DNA from: Sinosporangium album
GTDB taxonomy: Bacteria; Actinomycetota; Actinomycetes; Streptosporangiales; Streptosporangiaceae
Direction of reading: 5' to 3'
DNA: 64,000 bases
Assembly: GCF_900100605.1 (NCBI RefSeq)
Contig: NZ_FNCN01000025.1
Location: 1-64,000, forward strand
The position numbers were made by a program, and so were the translations under genes. The stretch's first letter is position 1. Each line of letters begins with the position of its first letter. Positions 42,571-51,508 of the stretch are shown piece after piece. Under the pieces are notes generated by a model. It did not search any database. It was not told the origin of the DNA and saw only the letters and a program-made list of their open reading frames with translations.

Positions 42571-44543
42571 CCGCGGCCCGCCCAGTCCGCCTCGGCGTCC
42601 TCGGCGGCATCGACGGCATCGACGGCATCGACGGCCTCGCCCGCTCGGCTCTCCGGCATCACCGTCTCGAACGGCGGCTGGTGGGCGAACTGCGTGCGAT
42701 ACAGCTCGGCGTAGACCCCGTCTGCGGCGAGGAGCTCCTCGTGCCGCCCCCGCTCGGCGATGCGCCCGCCCGCCACCACCAGGATCTGGTCGGCCTCCCT
42801 GATCGTCGACAGCCGGTGCGCGATCACCAGGGAGGTGCGGCCCGTCAGCGCGGACTTCAGGGCCCGCTGGACCGCCGCCTCGGACTCGGAGTCCAGATGC
42901 GCGGTCGCCTCGTCCAGCACCACCACACGCGGCGCCTTCAGCAGCAGCCTGGCGATCGCCAGGCGCTGCTTCTCGCCGCCCGACAGGCGGTAGCCCCGGT
43001 CGCCCACGACGGTCTCCAGCCCCTCGGGGAGACTCTCCACCATGGTGGCGATCTGGGCCGCGCGCAGCGCCTCCCAGATCTCCTCGTCGGTCGCCGACGG
43101 GCGGGCGTAGCGGAGGTTCGCCCCGATCGTGTCGTGGAACAGGTGGGCCTCCTGGGTGACGACGCCGATCGTCTCCCGCAGCGAGGCCAAGGTGGCGTCC
43201 CTCACGTCGAGCCCGTTGAGGCTCACCCCGCCTCCGGTGGTGTCGTAGAGCCGCGTCGCCAGCGACGTGATCGTCGTCTTGCCCGCCCCCGACGGGCCGA
43301 CCAGCGCCACCATCTCACCGGGCCGCACAGTGAACGACACGTCGTTCAGGACCTCCTGCCCCGGCCCGGTGTCGGGGCGGGCGACCGCCTCCAGCGAGGC
43401 CAGCGACACCTCCCCCGCCGCCGGGTAGCGGAACGCCACGTCCGCGAACTCCACGCTCACCGGGCCGTCGGGTACGGCCGCGGCCCCCGGGCGCTCGGCC
43501 ACCATGGGCTTGAGGTCGAGAACCTCGAAAACACGGTCGAAACTGACGAGCGCCGTCATCACGTCGACGTGGACGTTGGACAGGCTGGTGAGCGGGCCGT
43601 ACAGGCGCATCAGCAGCGAGGCGAGCGCGACCAGCGTGCCGAGCTCGAAGACGCCGCCGACCGCCAGGACACCGCCGAGGCCGTAGACGAGGGCGGTGGC
43701 CAGGGCCGCGACGAGGCCGAGCGCGATGCGGAAGAACGCGCCGTACATGCCGACCGTGACGCCGATGTCCCGCACCCGCCCCGCCCGATCGGCGAAGGCC
43801 GCGGCCTCGTCGTCGGGCCTGCCGTACAGCTTGGCGACCATGGCCCCGGCGACGTTGAACCGCTCGGTCATCACCTGGCTCATGTCGGCGTCGAGGACCA
43901 TCTGCCGGCGGGTGAGCCCGGACATGCGCCGCCCCACCCATTTGGCCGGGATCACGAACACCGGCAGCAGCACCAGGGCGACCAAGGTGATCTGCCAGGA
44001 CAGCACGAGCATGGCGCCCAGCACCATCACCAGGCTGACCACGTTGGACACCACCGACGACAGGGTGCTGGTGATGGCGCGCTGCGCGCCGATCACGTCG
44101 GTGTTGAGCCGCGACACCAGCGCCCCGGTCTGGGCCCGGGTGAAGAACGCGACCGGCATGCGCTGGACGTGGTCGAACACCTCGGTGCGCAGGTTGAAGA
44201 TGAGCCCCTCGCCGACCCGCGAGGAGAACCACCGCTGGCCGAGGGACAGCACGGCGTCGAGAAGGGCCAGGCCCGCGATGGCCAGCGAGAGCTGCACGAC
44301 GACGTCGACCCGCTTGGGGATGATGCCGTTGTCGATGACGGCCTTCATCAGCAGCGGTGAGGCGATCACGGTCGTCGACCCGAGCACCACCAGCACGAGG
44401 AACGCCGTGATCTGCCGGGAGTACGGCAGGGCGTATCGGGTGATGCGGCGCACCGTGCCGGGCGCGACCTTCTCCTTGACCACCGAGTCGTCGCGCCGCA
44501 GCGAACGCCACGCCGAACCGTAGCCCCCGTTCATCATGGACAT
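42558..44543 (-). CDS. ABC transporter, fused permease and ATPase (exporter type)
   Basis: A 661-residue half-transporter: six membrane segments (about 35-320), then an ATPase domain with Walker A GPSGAGKTT, signature LSGGEKQRLAIARLL and Walker B VVVLDEAT. It should dimerise and export a lipid or drug. ATG 44543 (MSMMNGGYGSAW) is chosen over an upstream extension. The C-terminus has a DAVDAVDAVDA repeat coded by 9-bp repeats (42604-42635). Confidence 0.92.
   Translation of the reverse strand: MSMMNGGYGSAWRSLRRDDSVVKEKVAPGTVRRITRYALPYSRQITAFLVLVVLGSTTVIASPLLMKAVIDNGIIPKRVDVVVQLSLAIAGLALLDAVLSLGQRWFSSRVGEGLIFNLRTEVFDHVQRMPVAFFTRAQTGALVSRLNTDVIGAQRAITSTLSSVVSNVVSLVMVLGAMLVLSWQITLVALVLLPVFVIPAKWVGRRMSGLTRRQMVLDADMSQVMTERFNVAGAMVAKLYGRPDDEAAAFADRAGRVRDIGVTVGMYGAFFRIALGLVAALATALVYGLGGVLAVGGVFELGTLVALASLLMRLYGPLTSLSNVHVDVMTALVSFDRVFEVLDLKPMVAERPGAAAVPDGPVSVEFADVAFRYPAAGEVSLASLEAVARPDTGPGQEVLNDVSFTVRPGEMVALVGPSGAGKTTITSLATRLYDTTGGGVSLNGLDVRDATLASLRETIGVVTQEAHLFHDTIGANLRYARPSATDEEIWEALRAAQIATMVESLPEGLETVVGDRGYRLSGGEKQRLAIARLLLKAPRVVVLDEATAHLDSESEAAVQRALKSALTGRTSLVIAHRLSTIREADQILVVAGGRIAERGRHEELLAADGVYAELYRTQFAHQPPFETVMPESRAGEAVDAVDAVDAAEDAEADWAGRGQLR
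42604..42635. repeat. 9-bp tandem repeat GGCATCGAC
   Basis: Three exact GGCATCGAC units and a partial fourth in the 3' end of the ABC exporter gene encode the Asp-Ala-Val repeat tail. Confidence 0.85.
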
Positions 44544-44640
44544 CGCCACCGCCCGTTCCCGCGCGCCGGAAGGCACGCGCTGTCGCCCGGTGCAGCATGG
44601 CACGGGCCCCGGTGATTCCCGAAGCGCGGTGTCCGCCCGC

Positions 44641-45441
44641 TCAGCCCCTGGCGAACAGCGCCTGGATGCGGTCCCACTGCTCGTGCCGTTCGGCCGCCGC
44701 CTGCTCCTCCAGGGTGTTGGTGCGCGCGGCGGTCAGCAACCGCTTGGTCGCCGTCGCCACGTCCCTGTCGACGGCCAGCAGGGCGGCGGTCAGGTCGGCG
44801 ACGGCCGACTCCAGGTCCGCGGGCTCGACGACGAGTTCGGCGAGACCGAGGCGCAGCGCCTCGTCGGCGCCGACGGACCTGCCCGTCAGGCAGAGCTCGA
44901 TGGCTCTGGGCAGGCCGACGAGATCGACCAGGGGCTTGGTGCCCGTGAGATCCGGAACCAGTCCGTGTGAGGCCTCCCGCATGGAGAACCTCGCGTCCGC
45001 GGCAAGGACGCGCAGGTCACACGCCAGGGCGAGTTGGAACCCCGCGCCGACGGCATGCCCCTGGACGGCCGCGACCGACACGATGCCGGGTCGGCGCAGC
45101 CAGAGGAATCCCTCCTGAGCCGGAGCAAGCCATTCGGAGAAAGACCGACGGGACATCGCCGCGACCTCCGCGATCGGCCGCTGCCCGGGTATCCCGTCTG
45201 CTGTGAACATCCGCAGGTCGATGCCTGCCGAGAAGGACGGCCCCTCGCCATTCACCACGACGACACGCACCTGCTCTGGCAAGTTGTGTCCGATCCGGGC
45301 CAGACCCAGCCAGGTCGCGAACGTCTGCGCGTTCCGCTTCTCCGGCCGGTTCAGTGTGATCGTCGCGATTTCGCCGTCCACCTCGTAGCGCAGCCCGCTG
45401 TCAGCGAGCTCCGCGCTCCCCCCAAGCGCTACGTCCGCCAT
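44641..45441 (-). CDS. enoyl-CoA hydratase/isomerase family protein
   Basis: A 266-residue crotonase-fold enzyme: ITLNRPEKRNAQT at the N-terminus, SAGIDLRMF (oxyanion hole) and QGHAVGAGFQLALACDLRV. One catalytic position typical of hydratases (Glu) is not obvious, so the exact reaction is uncertain. ATG 45441 has GGGAGGGAG upstream. It is followed upstream by the small HTH gene, a conserved neighbourhood in actinobacteria. Confidence 0.9.
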   Translation of the reverse strand: MADVALGGSAELADSGLRYEVDGEIATITLNRPEKRNAQTFATWLGLARIGHNLPEQVRVVVVNGEGPSFSAGIDLRMFTADGIPGQRPIAEVAAMSRRSFSEWLAPAQEGFLWLRRPGIVSVAAVQGHAVGAGFQLALACDLRVLAADARFSMREASHGLVPDLTGTKPLVDLVGLPRAIELCLTGRSVGADEALRLGLAELVVEPADLESAVADLTAALLAVDRDVATATKRLLTAARTNTLEEQAAAERHEQWDRIQALFARG

Positions 45442-45576
45442 CGCTCCCTCCCGCGTCCTCGGCGACCGTCGCACCCGAGCCTAGCGCTCCTCTAGAACGA
45501 GGTTCTAACAACTCGGGTGCGACAGCTCCGTATGACGGGAGACGAGCGGCTGCGGTCGCACGTTTCCGAGGCGGTC

Positions 45577-45792
45577 TCAGCGCTTGGACTTGCCTCGGGT
45601 GGCCCCGCCGCGCCCACGCAGAGTCACACCGGACTCGCTGAGGATGCGGTGGATAAACCCATATGACCGACCGGTAGAGGCGGCCAATGCGCGGATGCTT
45701 TCACCCGCGGCATAGCGCTTCTTGAGATCGGCGGCCAGTTTTTCACGGTCGGCCCCGGTCACCCGGGTGCCCTTCTTCAGAGTCTCGGCCAC
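45577..45792 (-). CDS. small helix-turn-helix protein
   Basis: A 71-residue basic protein (MAETLKKGTRVTGADREK) with a helix-turn-helix (ESIRALAASTGRSYGFIHRIL) and a Gly/Arg/Lys tail. It is a highly conserved actinobacterial protein usually beside an ABC-F gene, as here. The target is unknown. Confidence 0.88.
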   Translation of the reverse strand: MAETLKKGTRVTGADREKLAADLKKRYAAGESIRALAASTGRSYGFIHRILSESGVTLRGRGGATRGKSKR

Positions 45793-45906
45793 GAGTACCT
45801 CCTGTAGTGCCAGACTTCCGCAGCGTTACTCACGCCATGATCAGTCATTTCAGCGGGATCGGCTACCTACTCCACGGGAAAAGATCCGTACCCGCTCAAA
45901 TTAAGA

Positions 45907-47505
45907 TCAGGCGAGTGCCACAAGATCGGAAAATTCATCGCTCCAAGCGTCTTCAACTCCGTCCGGTAGCAAGATCACCCTATCCGGTCGTAGGGCTGCT
46001 ACTGCACCCTCATCATGCGTGACAAGCACGATTGCCCCAGAATAGGACCTAAGTGCAGAAAGCACTTGTTCCCGACTCGCCGGATCAAGGTTGTTGGTCG
46101 GCTCGTCGAGCAGGAGGACATTGGCGCTCGAAAGCACCAACGTGGCCAAGGCGAGACGCGTCTTCTCGCCGCCGGAGAGCACCCCGGCGGGCTTGTCGAC
46201 GTCGTCGCCGGTGAACAGGAACGACCCGAGGACCTTGCGGAGATCGACGTCGGCCACGTCGGGCCCCGCCGTGCGCATGTTCTCCAGCACCGTGCGCTCG
46301 GCGTCGAGCGTCTCGTGCTCCTGGGCGTAGTAGCCGAGTTTCAGGCCGTGGCCGGGCCTGACCTCGCCCGTGTCGGGCTTCTCCAGGCCGCCGAGCAGGC
46401 GCAGCAGCGTGGTCTTGCCCGCGCCGTTGAGGCCGAGGATGACGACGCGGGAACCCCGGTCCACGGCCGCGTCGACATCGGTGAAGACCTCCAGCGAGCC
46501 GTAGGACTTGGACAGCCCGGTCGCCGTCAACGGGGTGCGCCCGCAGGGCGCGGGCTCGGGGAAGCGGAGCTTGGCCACTTTGTCGGAGCGGCGCTCCTCC
46601 GACACCCCGGCGAGCAGGCGCCGCGCGCGGCGCTCCATGTCCTGGGCGGCCTTGGCCTTGGTGGCCTTGGCCCGCATCCGGTCGGCCTGCGACAGCAGGG
46701 CGCCCGCCTGGCGCTCGGCGTTGGCCCGCTCGCGCTTCCTGCGCCGCTCGTCGGTCTCCCGCTGGGTGAGGTAGGCCTTCCAGCCGACGTTGTAGGTATC
46801 GATCACACAACGATTGGCGTCCAGGTGGAGCACGCGGTTGACCGTCGCTTCAAGAAGCGTGACGTCATGGCTGATGATCACCAAACCGCCCTGATGAGAT
46901 CGCAAAAAATCACGAAGCCAGCCGATTGAGTCGGCATCGAGGTGGTTTGTCGGCTCGTCGAGCAGCAGAGTTTCGGCGTCGCTGAAGAGGATTCGCGCCA
47001 ATTCAACACGTCTGCGCTGGCCACCGGACAGGGTGCTGAGGGGTTGACCCAGAACTCGATCGGGCAGACCCAGACTGGACGCGATCGACGCCGCCTCGGC
47101 CTCGGCCGCGTAGCCCCCGAGCACGTGCAGGCGGTCCTCGAGCCGCCCGTAGGCCCGCACCGCCTTGTCACGCGCCCGCTCGTCGGTCTGGGCCATGCCC
47201 TGCTCGGCGGCGCGCAGCTCGCGCAGCACCTCGTCGAGGCCCCGCGCCGACAGGATGCGGTCGCGCGCGAGCACCGACAGGTCGCCGGTGCGAGGGTCCT
47301 GAGGGAGGTAGCCGACGGCCCCGGTCACGCTCACCGACCCCGCGGCGGGGATGCCCTCACCGGCGAGGACACGGCACAGCGTGGTCTTGCCGGCACCGTT
47401 GCGGCCGACCAGGCCGATCTTGTCGCCCGCGTTGACGCGGAAGGTGGCACCCTCGATGAGCAGGCGCGAGCCGGCTCGCAGCTCGATGTCGGAAGAAATG
47501 ATCAT
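45907..47505 (-). CDS. ABC-F family ATPase
   Basis: A 532-residue soluble protein with two ATPase domains (Walker A GRNGAGKTT and GLNGAGKTT; signatures LSGGQRRRVELARI and LSGGEKTRLALATL) and the basic linker ERANAERQAGALLSQADRMR. ABC-F proteins act on the ribosome to relieve stalling or give antibiotic protection. ATG 47505 fits family starts. Codon use is mosaic: the 3' end (about 45907-46140) and a middle patch (about 46790-47085) are lower in GC than the rest. Confidence 0.92.
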   Translation of the reverse strand: MIISSDIELRAGSRLLIEGATFRVNAGDKIGLVGRNGAGKTTLCRVLAGEGIPAAGSVSVTGAVGYLPQDPRTGDLSVLARDRILSARGLDEVLRELRAAEQGMAQTDERARDKAVRAYGRLEDRLHVLGGYAAEAEAASIASSLGLPDRVLGQPLSTLSGGQRRRVELARILFSDAETLLLDEPTNHLDADSIGWLRDFLRSHQGGLVIISHDVTLLEATVNRVLHLDANRCVIDTYNVGWKAYLTQRETDERRRKRERANAERQAGALLSQADRMRAKATKAKAAQDMERRARRLLAGVSEERRSDKVAKLRFPEPAPCGRTPLTATGLSKSYGSLEVFTDVDAAVDRGSRVVILGLNGAGKTTLLRLLGGLEKPDTGEVRPGHGLKLGYYAQEHETLDAERTVLENMRTAGPDVADVDLRKVLGSFLFTGDDVDKPAGVLSGGEKTRLALATLVLSSANVLLLDEPTNNLDPASREQVLSALRSYSGAIVLVTHDEGAVAALRPDRVILLPDGVEDAWSDEFSDLVALA

Positions 47506-47729
47506 GGCGGAGGAAACACTCCCAGGCCGGAGGTCGACGGGGTCGGTGAGCATTGTCGTATCGGCGAGGCCGGGAACCCGCGAAAACAGCGGGGAGGCGT
47601 GGATCGACGTGGATCACACCCGGCCCGCCGTGCGACCGCCCGGCACCGCTCGACGCATGAGGGGAACGGCTCGAAGACGGCCGGCTCGGTCAATCGGAAG
47701 CGCGCATGGCGCTCAGTCTATGGCCATGC

Positions 47730-48470
47730 TCACAGGGGGTCCGCTCCGTTCTCCCCCGGAGCGGTGAGCCTCACCTTCACCGCCCGGAACAGCCGGGGCG
47801 TGTCGGCGAGCACCTGCAGGCGCGGATCGGGGACCGGGAGGAAGTCCCCCACCTCCCGAGCGAACACCCCCGACAGCCTCCGGTCGCCCCGCAGGACCTC
47901 CACCGACCGCCGGTCGCCGCCCAGCACCACACCGGCGAGGCCGTCGAGATGCGGCACGAGCACCCTGGCGACCGTGTCGGCGGCCGACTCGCGGGCCTGC
48001 GCCGCCTGATTGGCCCTGCGCCGCGCGAAGCGCCGCTGCGACCAGCCTCCCGCCGCCGTACGGCCCTGCACGAGCCGCGCCCCGACCTTCGACACCACGA
48101 GCTCGGCGCCCTCGAACACCCCGACGGCGTGGCCGCCGAGACGCACCAGCACCACCCCCACCCGGCGCGGACGCAGCGCGTGCTCCACGAGCGCGGCCGT
48201 ATGCGGCTCCAGGAGCGGATCGAAACCGCCCCCACCTGGGATGATCGTGTCTGATTCGAGACCCTCGCCGTCGCGGCCGACGGCGAGGGGCGGGAAGGGC
48301 ACATGGCACTCGGCCAACTCGCCGTCGGCGCCGCGCAGCACCACCGTCGCGGAGCCGGCCGAGACCGCGGGCGGCCCGTGGCGCTCGGCGAAACCGCGCA
48401 GCCATCCGGCGAGGCGCTCGGGGGCCACGGAGACCCACCGGCCGCCTCCGGCCGCAGGTCGAGACGTCAC
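47730..48470 (-). CDS. acVLRF1-type peptidyl-tRNA hydrolase (Vms1/eRF1-like)
   Basis: A 246-residue protein matching the actinobacterial Vms1-like release factor family. VSKVGARLVQGRTAAGGWSQ followed by RRFARRRANQA carries the catalytic-loop Gln in GGWSQ. It is thought to release peptides from stalled ribosomes. It starts 15 bp after the hisG stop, so it is probably co-transcribed with hisE-hisG, and it is followed by the ABC-F gene, another translation factor. Confidence 0.8.
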   Translation of the reverse strand: MTSRPAAGGGRWVSVAPERLAGWLRGFAERHGPPAVSAGSATVVLRGADGELAECHVPFPPLAVGRDGEGLESDTIIPGGGGFDPLLEPHTAALVEHALRPRRVGVVLVRLGGHAVGVFEGAELVVSKVGARLVQGRTAAGGWSQRRFARRRANQAAQARESAADTVARVLVPHLDGLAGVVLGGDRRSVEVLRGDRRLSGVFAREVGDFLPVPDPRLQVLADTPRLFRAVKVRLTAPGENGADPL

Positions 48471-48485
48471 GGGCGGCCCCGCCGC

Positions 48486-49331
48486 TCAGATGCGGCAGGC
48501 GTAGATGTCGGTCACCAGGATGGCTCTGGCGCCGATGTCCCAGAGCTGGTCCATGACCTGCTGGTGGCCCTTGCGGCGCACCATCGAACGGACCGCCACC
48601 CACCCCTCGCGGTGCAGGGGCGACACGGTCGGCCCCTCCATGCCGGGGGTGAGGGCGATGGCCTCCTCGATGCGCTCGGCGCGGATGTCGTAGTCCATCA
48701 TCACGAAGTCACGGGCGTGCAGGACGCCCTGCAGACGGCGGATGAGCTGCGTGAGCCCGTTGCCCTCCTCGGCGCCCTCCCGCTTGATGAGCACGGCCTC
48801 GGACTTCATGATCGGCTCGCCGAAGACCTCCAGGCCGACGTTGCGCAGCGTCGTGCCGGTCTGGACCACGTCGGCGATGGCGTCGGCCACACCGAGCCTG
48901 ATCGCGGTCTCGACGGCGCCGTCCAGCTTGATCACGCGGGCGTCGACCTTGGTGTCGGCGAGGTAGCGGCTGAGCAGGCCCGCGTAGGAGGTGGCGACGC
49001 GCAGCCCTTCGAGGTCTTTGACGCTGTCCATCGTCCCCGGCTTCGCGGCCAGGCGGAACGTCGAGGCGCCGAAGCCGAGCGTCAGGATCTCCTCGACGGA
49101 GGCGCCGGAGTCGGCGAGCATGTCACGCCCGGTGATCCCGGCGTCGAGCGTGCCCTCCCCCACGTAGACGGCGATGTCGCGGGGGCGCAGGAAGAACAGC
49201 TCGCAGGAGTTGGCCTCGTCGACGACGACGAGTTCCTTGGAGTCGGAGCGCGGCCGGTAGCCGGCCTCCTTGAGGATGGTCTGGGCGGCATCGTTGAGAG
49301 CGCCCTTATTGGGAACGGCGAGACGCAGCAT
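48486..49331 (-). CDS. hisG: ATP phosphoribosyltransferase
   Basis: A 281-residue long-form HisG, first step of histidine synthesis. It begins LRLAVPNKGALND, with YVGEGTLDAGITG in the catalytic domain and a C-terminal regulatory ACT-like domain (VSPLHREGWVAVRSMV). ATG 49331 has AGGA with 6-8 nt spacing. It follows hisE. Confidence 0.95.
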   Translation of the reverse strand: MLRLAVPNKGALNDAAQTILKEAGYRPRSDSKELVVVDEANSCELFFLRPRDIAVYVGEGTLDAGITGRDMLADSGASVEEILTLGFGASTFRLAAKPGTMDSVKDLEGLRVATSYAGLLSRYLADTKVDARVIKLDGAVETAIRLGVADAIADVVQTGTTLRNVGLEVFGEPIMKSEAVLIKREGAEEGNGLTQLIRRLQGVLHARDFVMMDYDIRAERIEEAIALTPGMEGPTVSPLHREGWVAVRSMVRRKGHQQVMDQLWDIGARAILVTDIYACRI

Positions 49332-49441
49332 CGGAAGTCCTAGGTCTGGTCGTCGGAACGGCGAGGTCGTGAACGGCGGGAGAGGCCCAGGCCCTACCCC
49401 GCGAGATCGCATGCCCTGCGGCACGACCTGCGGGACAGGAC

Positions 49442-49705
49442 CTAAAGATGCTTGTAGACCTCGTCGAGACCGATGCCGCGGGCCAGCATGAGCACCTGCA
49501 CGTGGTAGAGCAGCTGCGAGATCTCCTCGGCGGCGCGCTCGCGCGACTCGTGCTCGGCCGCCATCCAGCTCTCGGCGGCCTCCTCGACGACCTTCTTCCC
49601 GATCGCATGGACGCCGGCGTCCAGCGCGGCGACGGTGCCTGAGCCGGCGGGCCGGACACGCGCCTTCTCGGACAGCTTGGCGAACAGCTCTTCGAAGGTC
49701 TTCAT
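49442..49705 (-). CDS. hisE: phosphoribosyl-ATP pyrophosphatase
   Basis: An 87-residue HisE with the MazG-like [23 protein letters not shown] metal-binding helix pair. It is the second step of histidine synthesis and is paired with hisG, as in most actinobacteria. Confidence 0.94.
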   Translation of the reverse strand: MKTFEELFAKLSEKARVRPAGSGTVAALDAGVHAIGKKVVEEAAESWMAAEHESRERAAEEISQLLYHVQVLMLARGIGLDEVYKHL

Positions 49706-49834
49706 GGCCTCAATCTCGGGATCGGTGGATACGCCGTTACAGCTTAGTGTCCCCCGGCCGCGCCACGAATGGAGCGTCCGCGTGGCGAGATCGCACGTGT
49801 CGCGGGGCTCGGATCCCGCTTTGTCGGCATCGCT

Positions 49835-49886
49835 GTACGGCTCTGTGGTACGGCTCTGCGGTACGGCATCGCGGTACGGCTCCGCC
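49835..49886. repeat. four 13-bp units, GTACGGCTCTGCG type
   Basis: Four consecutive near-identical 13-bp units (GTACGGCTCTGTG, GTACGGCTCTGCG, GTACGGCATCGCG, GTACGGCTCCGCC) in the gap upstream of hisE. Confidence 0.8.
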
Positions 49887-50298
49887 TCACCGGCCGACGT
49901 AGGTCCGGGCCGTGCGTCCGGGCCGTGCGTCCGGGACCCGGTGGCGCGGGCCTGGAGGCGCGGGCCTGGAGGCAGCCGGTGAGGGGTGAGCCTTTTTCAG
50001 GGTTCTTTCAGGCTTTATAAGGAAATGTCGTGCGGCGACAATTTTCCGGCGTGGCCCCTCGGGAGAAAATCCCCGACACCTCGGACCTCCCTCCCCGGGA
50101 GAGCTCGGACTTTCCCGGATCCCCTACGGGCACGGGGATGCTGCACCGCCGGGATCGTTCACCGCTTCAAATCCACCGCCAAATGCATATATCTCGGGAA
50201 TTTCGCAACGGGCCCGCGGGAAGACTGGCCCCGGGCCCCCGCAGCCGGGGCCGGGAATTCCCTTCTTTCCCGCAGATAGGCGCCGCCCAGCGCGTCGC

Positions 50299-50353
50299 GG
50301 GAGCGGCGTAGGAGCACCTTGGGAGCGGCGTGGGAGCGGCGTGGGAGCGCGGA
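50299..50353. repeat. GGGAGCGGCGT repeats
   Basis: Three GGGAGCGGCGT units at 50299, 50321 and 50332 with degenerate copies between and after, just before the TetR remnant. Confidence 0.75.
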
Positions 50354-50392
50354 CGCTCCGTGACCGACGGCGGGGACGGGCGGCGGGCCGTC

Positions 50393-50546
50393 TCACCGCG
50401 CGGCGGTGAAGCGGGCCAGGATATCGGCGAGGCCGTGCTCGAAGACCTACTCCTGGGCGCAGTCGCTCCTGGGTGTAGTCGGCGGCGCCGTGCGCGGTGA
50501 GGCCGTCCGGGCCCCTCTCGGCAAGCGCGGCGGCGGCCGACACCAT
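50393..50546 (-). pseudogene. TetR regulator remnant
   Basis: In one frame the region starts MVSAAAALAERGPDGLTAHGAAD, like a TetR N-terminus. In another it ends VFEHGLADILARFTAAR and stop (TGA at 50393-50395), like a TetR C-terminus. The middle, normally about 130 residues, is absent, and the two parts are out of frame. Two CCCAGGAG copies at the junction suggest deletion between short repeats. Confidence 0.5.
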
Positions 50547-50585
50547 AGATCACCGAGAGGGACTCGGTCGGCCGGATCGGCGGGG

Positions 50586-51145
50586 TCAGGCTCCGAAGGC
50601 GGACGCGTGCTCGCGCACCCACTGGAGGAAGGTGCGGGCGGCGCGGCGGCCACGGCGGCGATGTCCGCCTCGTGCACCATCGCGCTCCTCGCCTCCGGGA
50701 ACGCCTCGCGGACGACCCCCTCGTCCCGCACCGAGGCGGTCCATTCGAGGGCGTTGCACATGAACTCCACCGGGCCGAGATGGGTCCACGCCAGGCCGCT
50801 CGCCTCGACGGCCTGTTCGAGCGGGCTCTTGTCGGGGGATCCCTTGAGCACGGTCACGCGGCGTACCCCGGCCTCGCGCGCCAGGTCGGTGATCTCGGGG
50901 CCGTTGGCGAGGAGGGAGTAGTCCTCGCCGTTGAAGTTGATCAGGTGGGCCGCGGTGACCCCGTCGAAGGCGCGCGCCAGCCCGGGGGCGTCCGTCAGGT
51001 TCCCGCCGACCACCTCGGCGCCGGGCGGGAGCGCCGCCTTCGAAGGGTCGCGTGTCAGGGCCCGGACCCGGTGCCCGGCGTCGAGCAGCTGCGCGACGAG
51101 GTGGCGTCCGACATTGCCGGTGGCGCCGGTGACGAGAACGGTCAT
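50586..51145 (-). pseudogene. NmrA-like NAD(P)H-binding protein, internally deleted and frameshifted
   Basis: ATG 51145 with AGGAG upstream starts a normal NmrA-type protein (TVLVTGATGNVGRHLVAQLL ... HEADIAAVAA, about 165 residues). It is then joined out of frame to the usual C-terminus (ARTFLQWVREHASAFGA and stop at 50586). Roughly 75 residues of the substrate domain are missing. In the starting frame, translation would run on to about 50447. The nucleotide-binding half is intact, so a shortened product may exist. Confidence 0.6.
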
Positions 51146-51508
51146 AGTGAGTCTCCTTCCGCTGGGGACACCGCACGCTAGACCCCATCGCGGCCAGATG
51201 ATGTCCGCGTTGTGCGCTGGTCGCGCTCGGGGAGGGCTGGGGGTTTCGTCGTCACGGCCGGGGCGGGGTACGGCGGGTGCCGGGGGCGTCGGCGGGGGGC
51301 CGTGCGGGACCGGGGGGTTGCCGGGCGGCAGCCGTACGGGGTCCAGGGGGGGCACCGCGCCGGGGTGATTATGAGGTGGCCGCATTCCCGGGTTTTTCCA
51401 AGCCGAATTCCGGGAGCACAGATACCGGTTCGGATAACGTTTGTGTTTCGAGCGGGGAAGGTGTCGTAAAATCGATTCACGCTTTCCCGACGATAGGAGA
51501 ACGGCCGC
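51146..51508. promoter_or_regulatory. divergent gap with AT-richer promoter-like end
   Basis: A 363-bp gap. The first part is G-rich. The end (about 51370-51490) is lower in GC and includes GTAAAAT (51465-51471) at a position suited to a -10 box for the nuclease gene. No coding frame was recognised. Confidence 0.4.

Larger units (their letters stand above)
49706..50392. other. 687-bp intergenic region with simple repeats and an AT-richer core
   Basis: From left to right: a 4 x 13-bp repeat (49835-49886), two GCGTCCGGGCCGT copies (about 49915-49930), and two GCGGGCCTGGAGGC copies (about 49955-49975). Then come a lower-GC stretch with TTTTTCAGGGTTCTTTCAGGC (about 49990-50010) and GGGAGCGGCGT repeats (50299-50353). 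No convincing gene was found. Confidence 0.6.

Noticed and set aside
41628-44360. Long plus-strand open frame (910 codons)
   Set aside because: It overlaps the sulfotransferase and the ABC exporter in another frame or strand and has no domain signatures.
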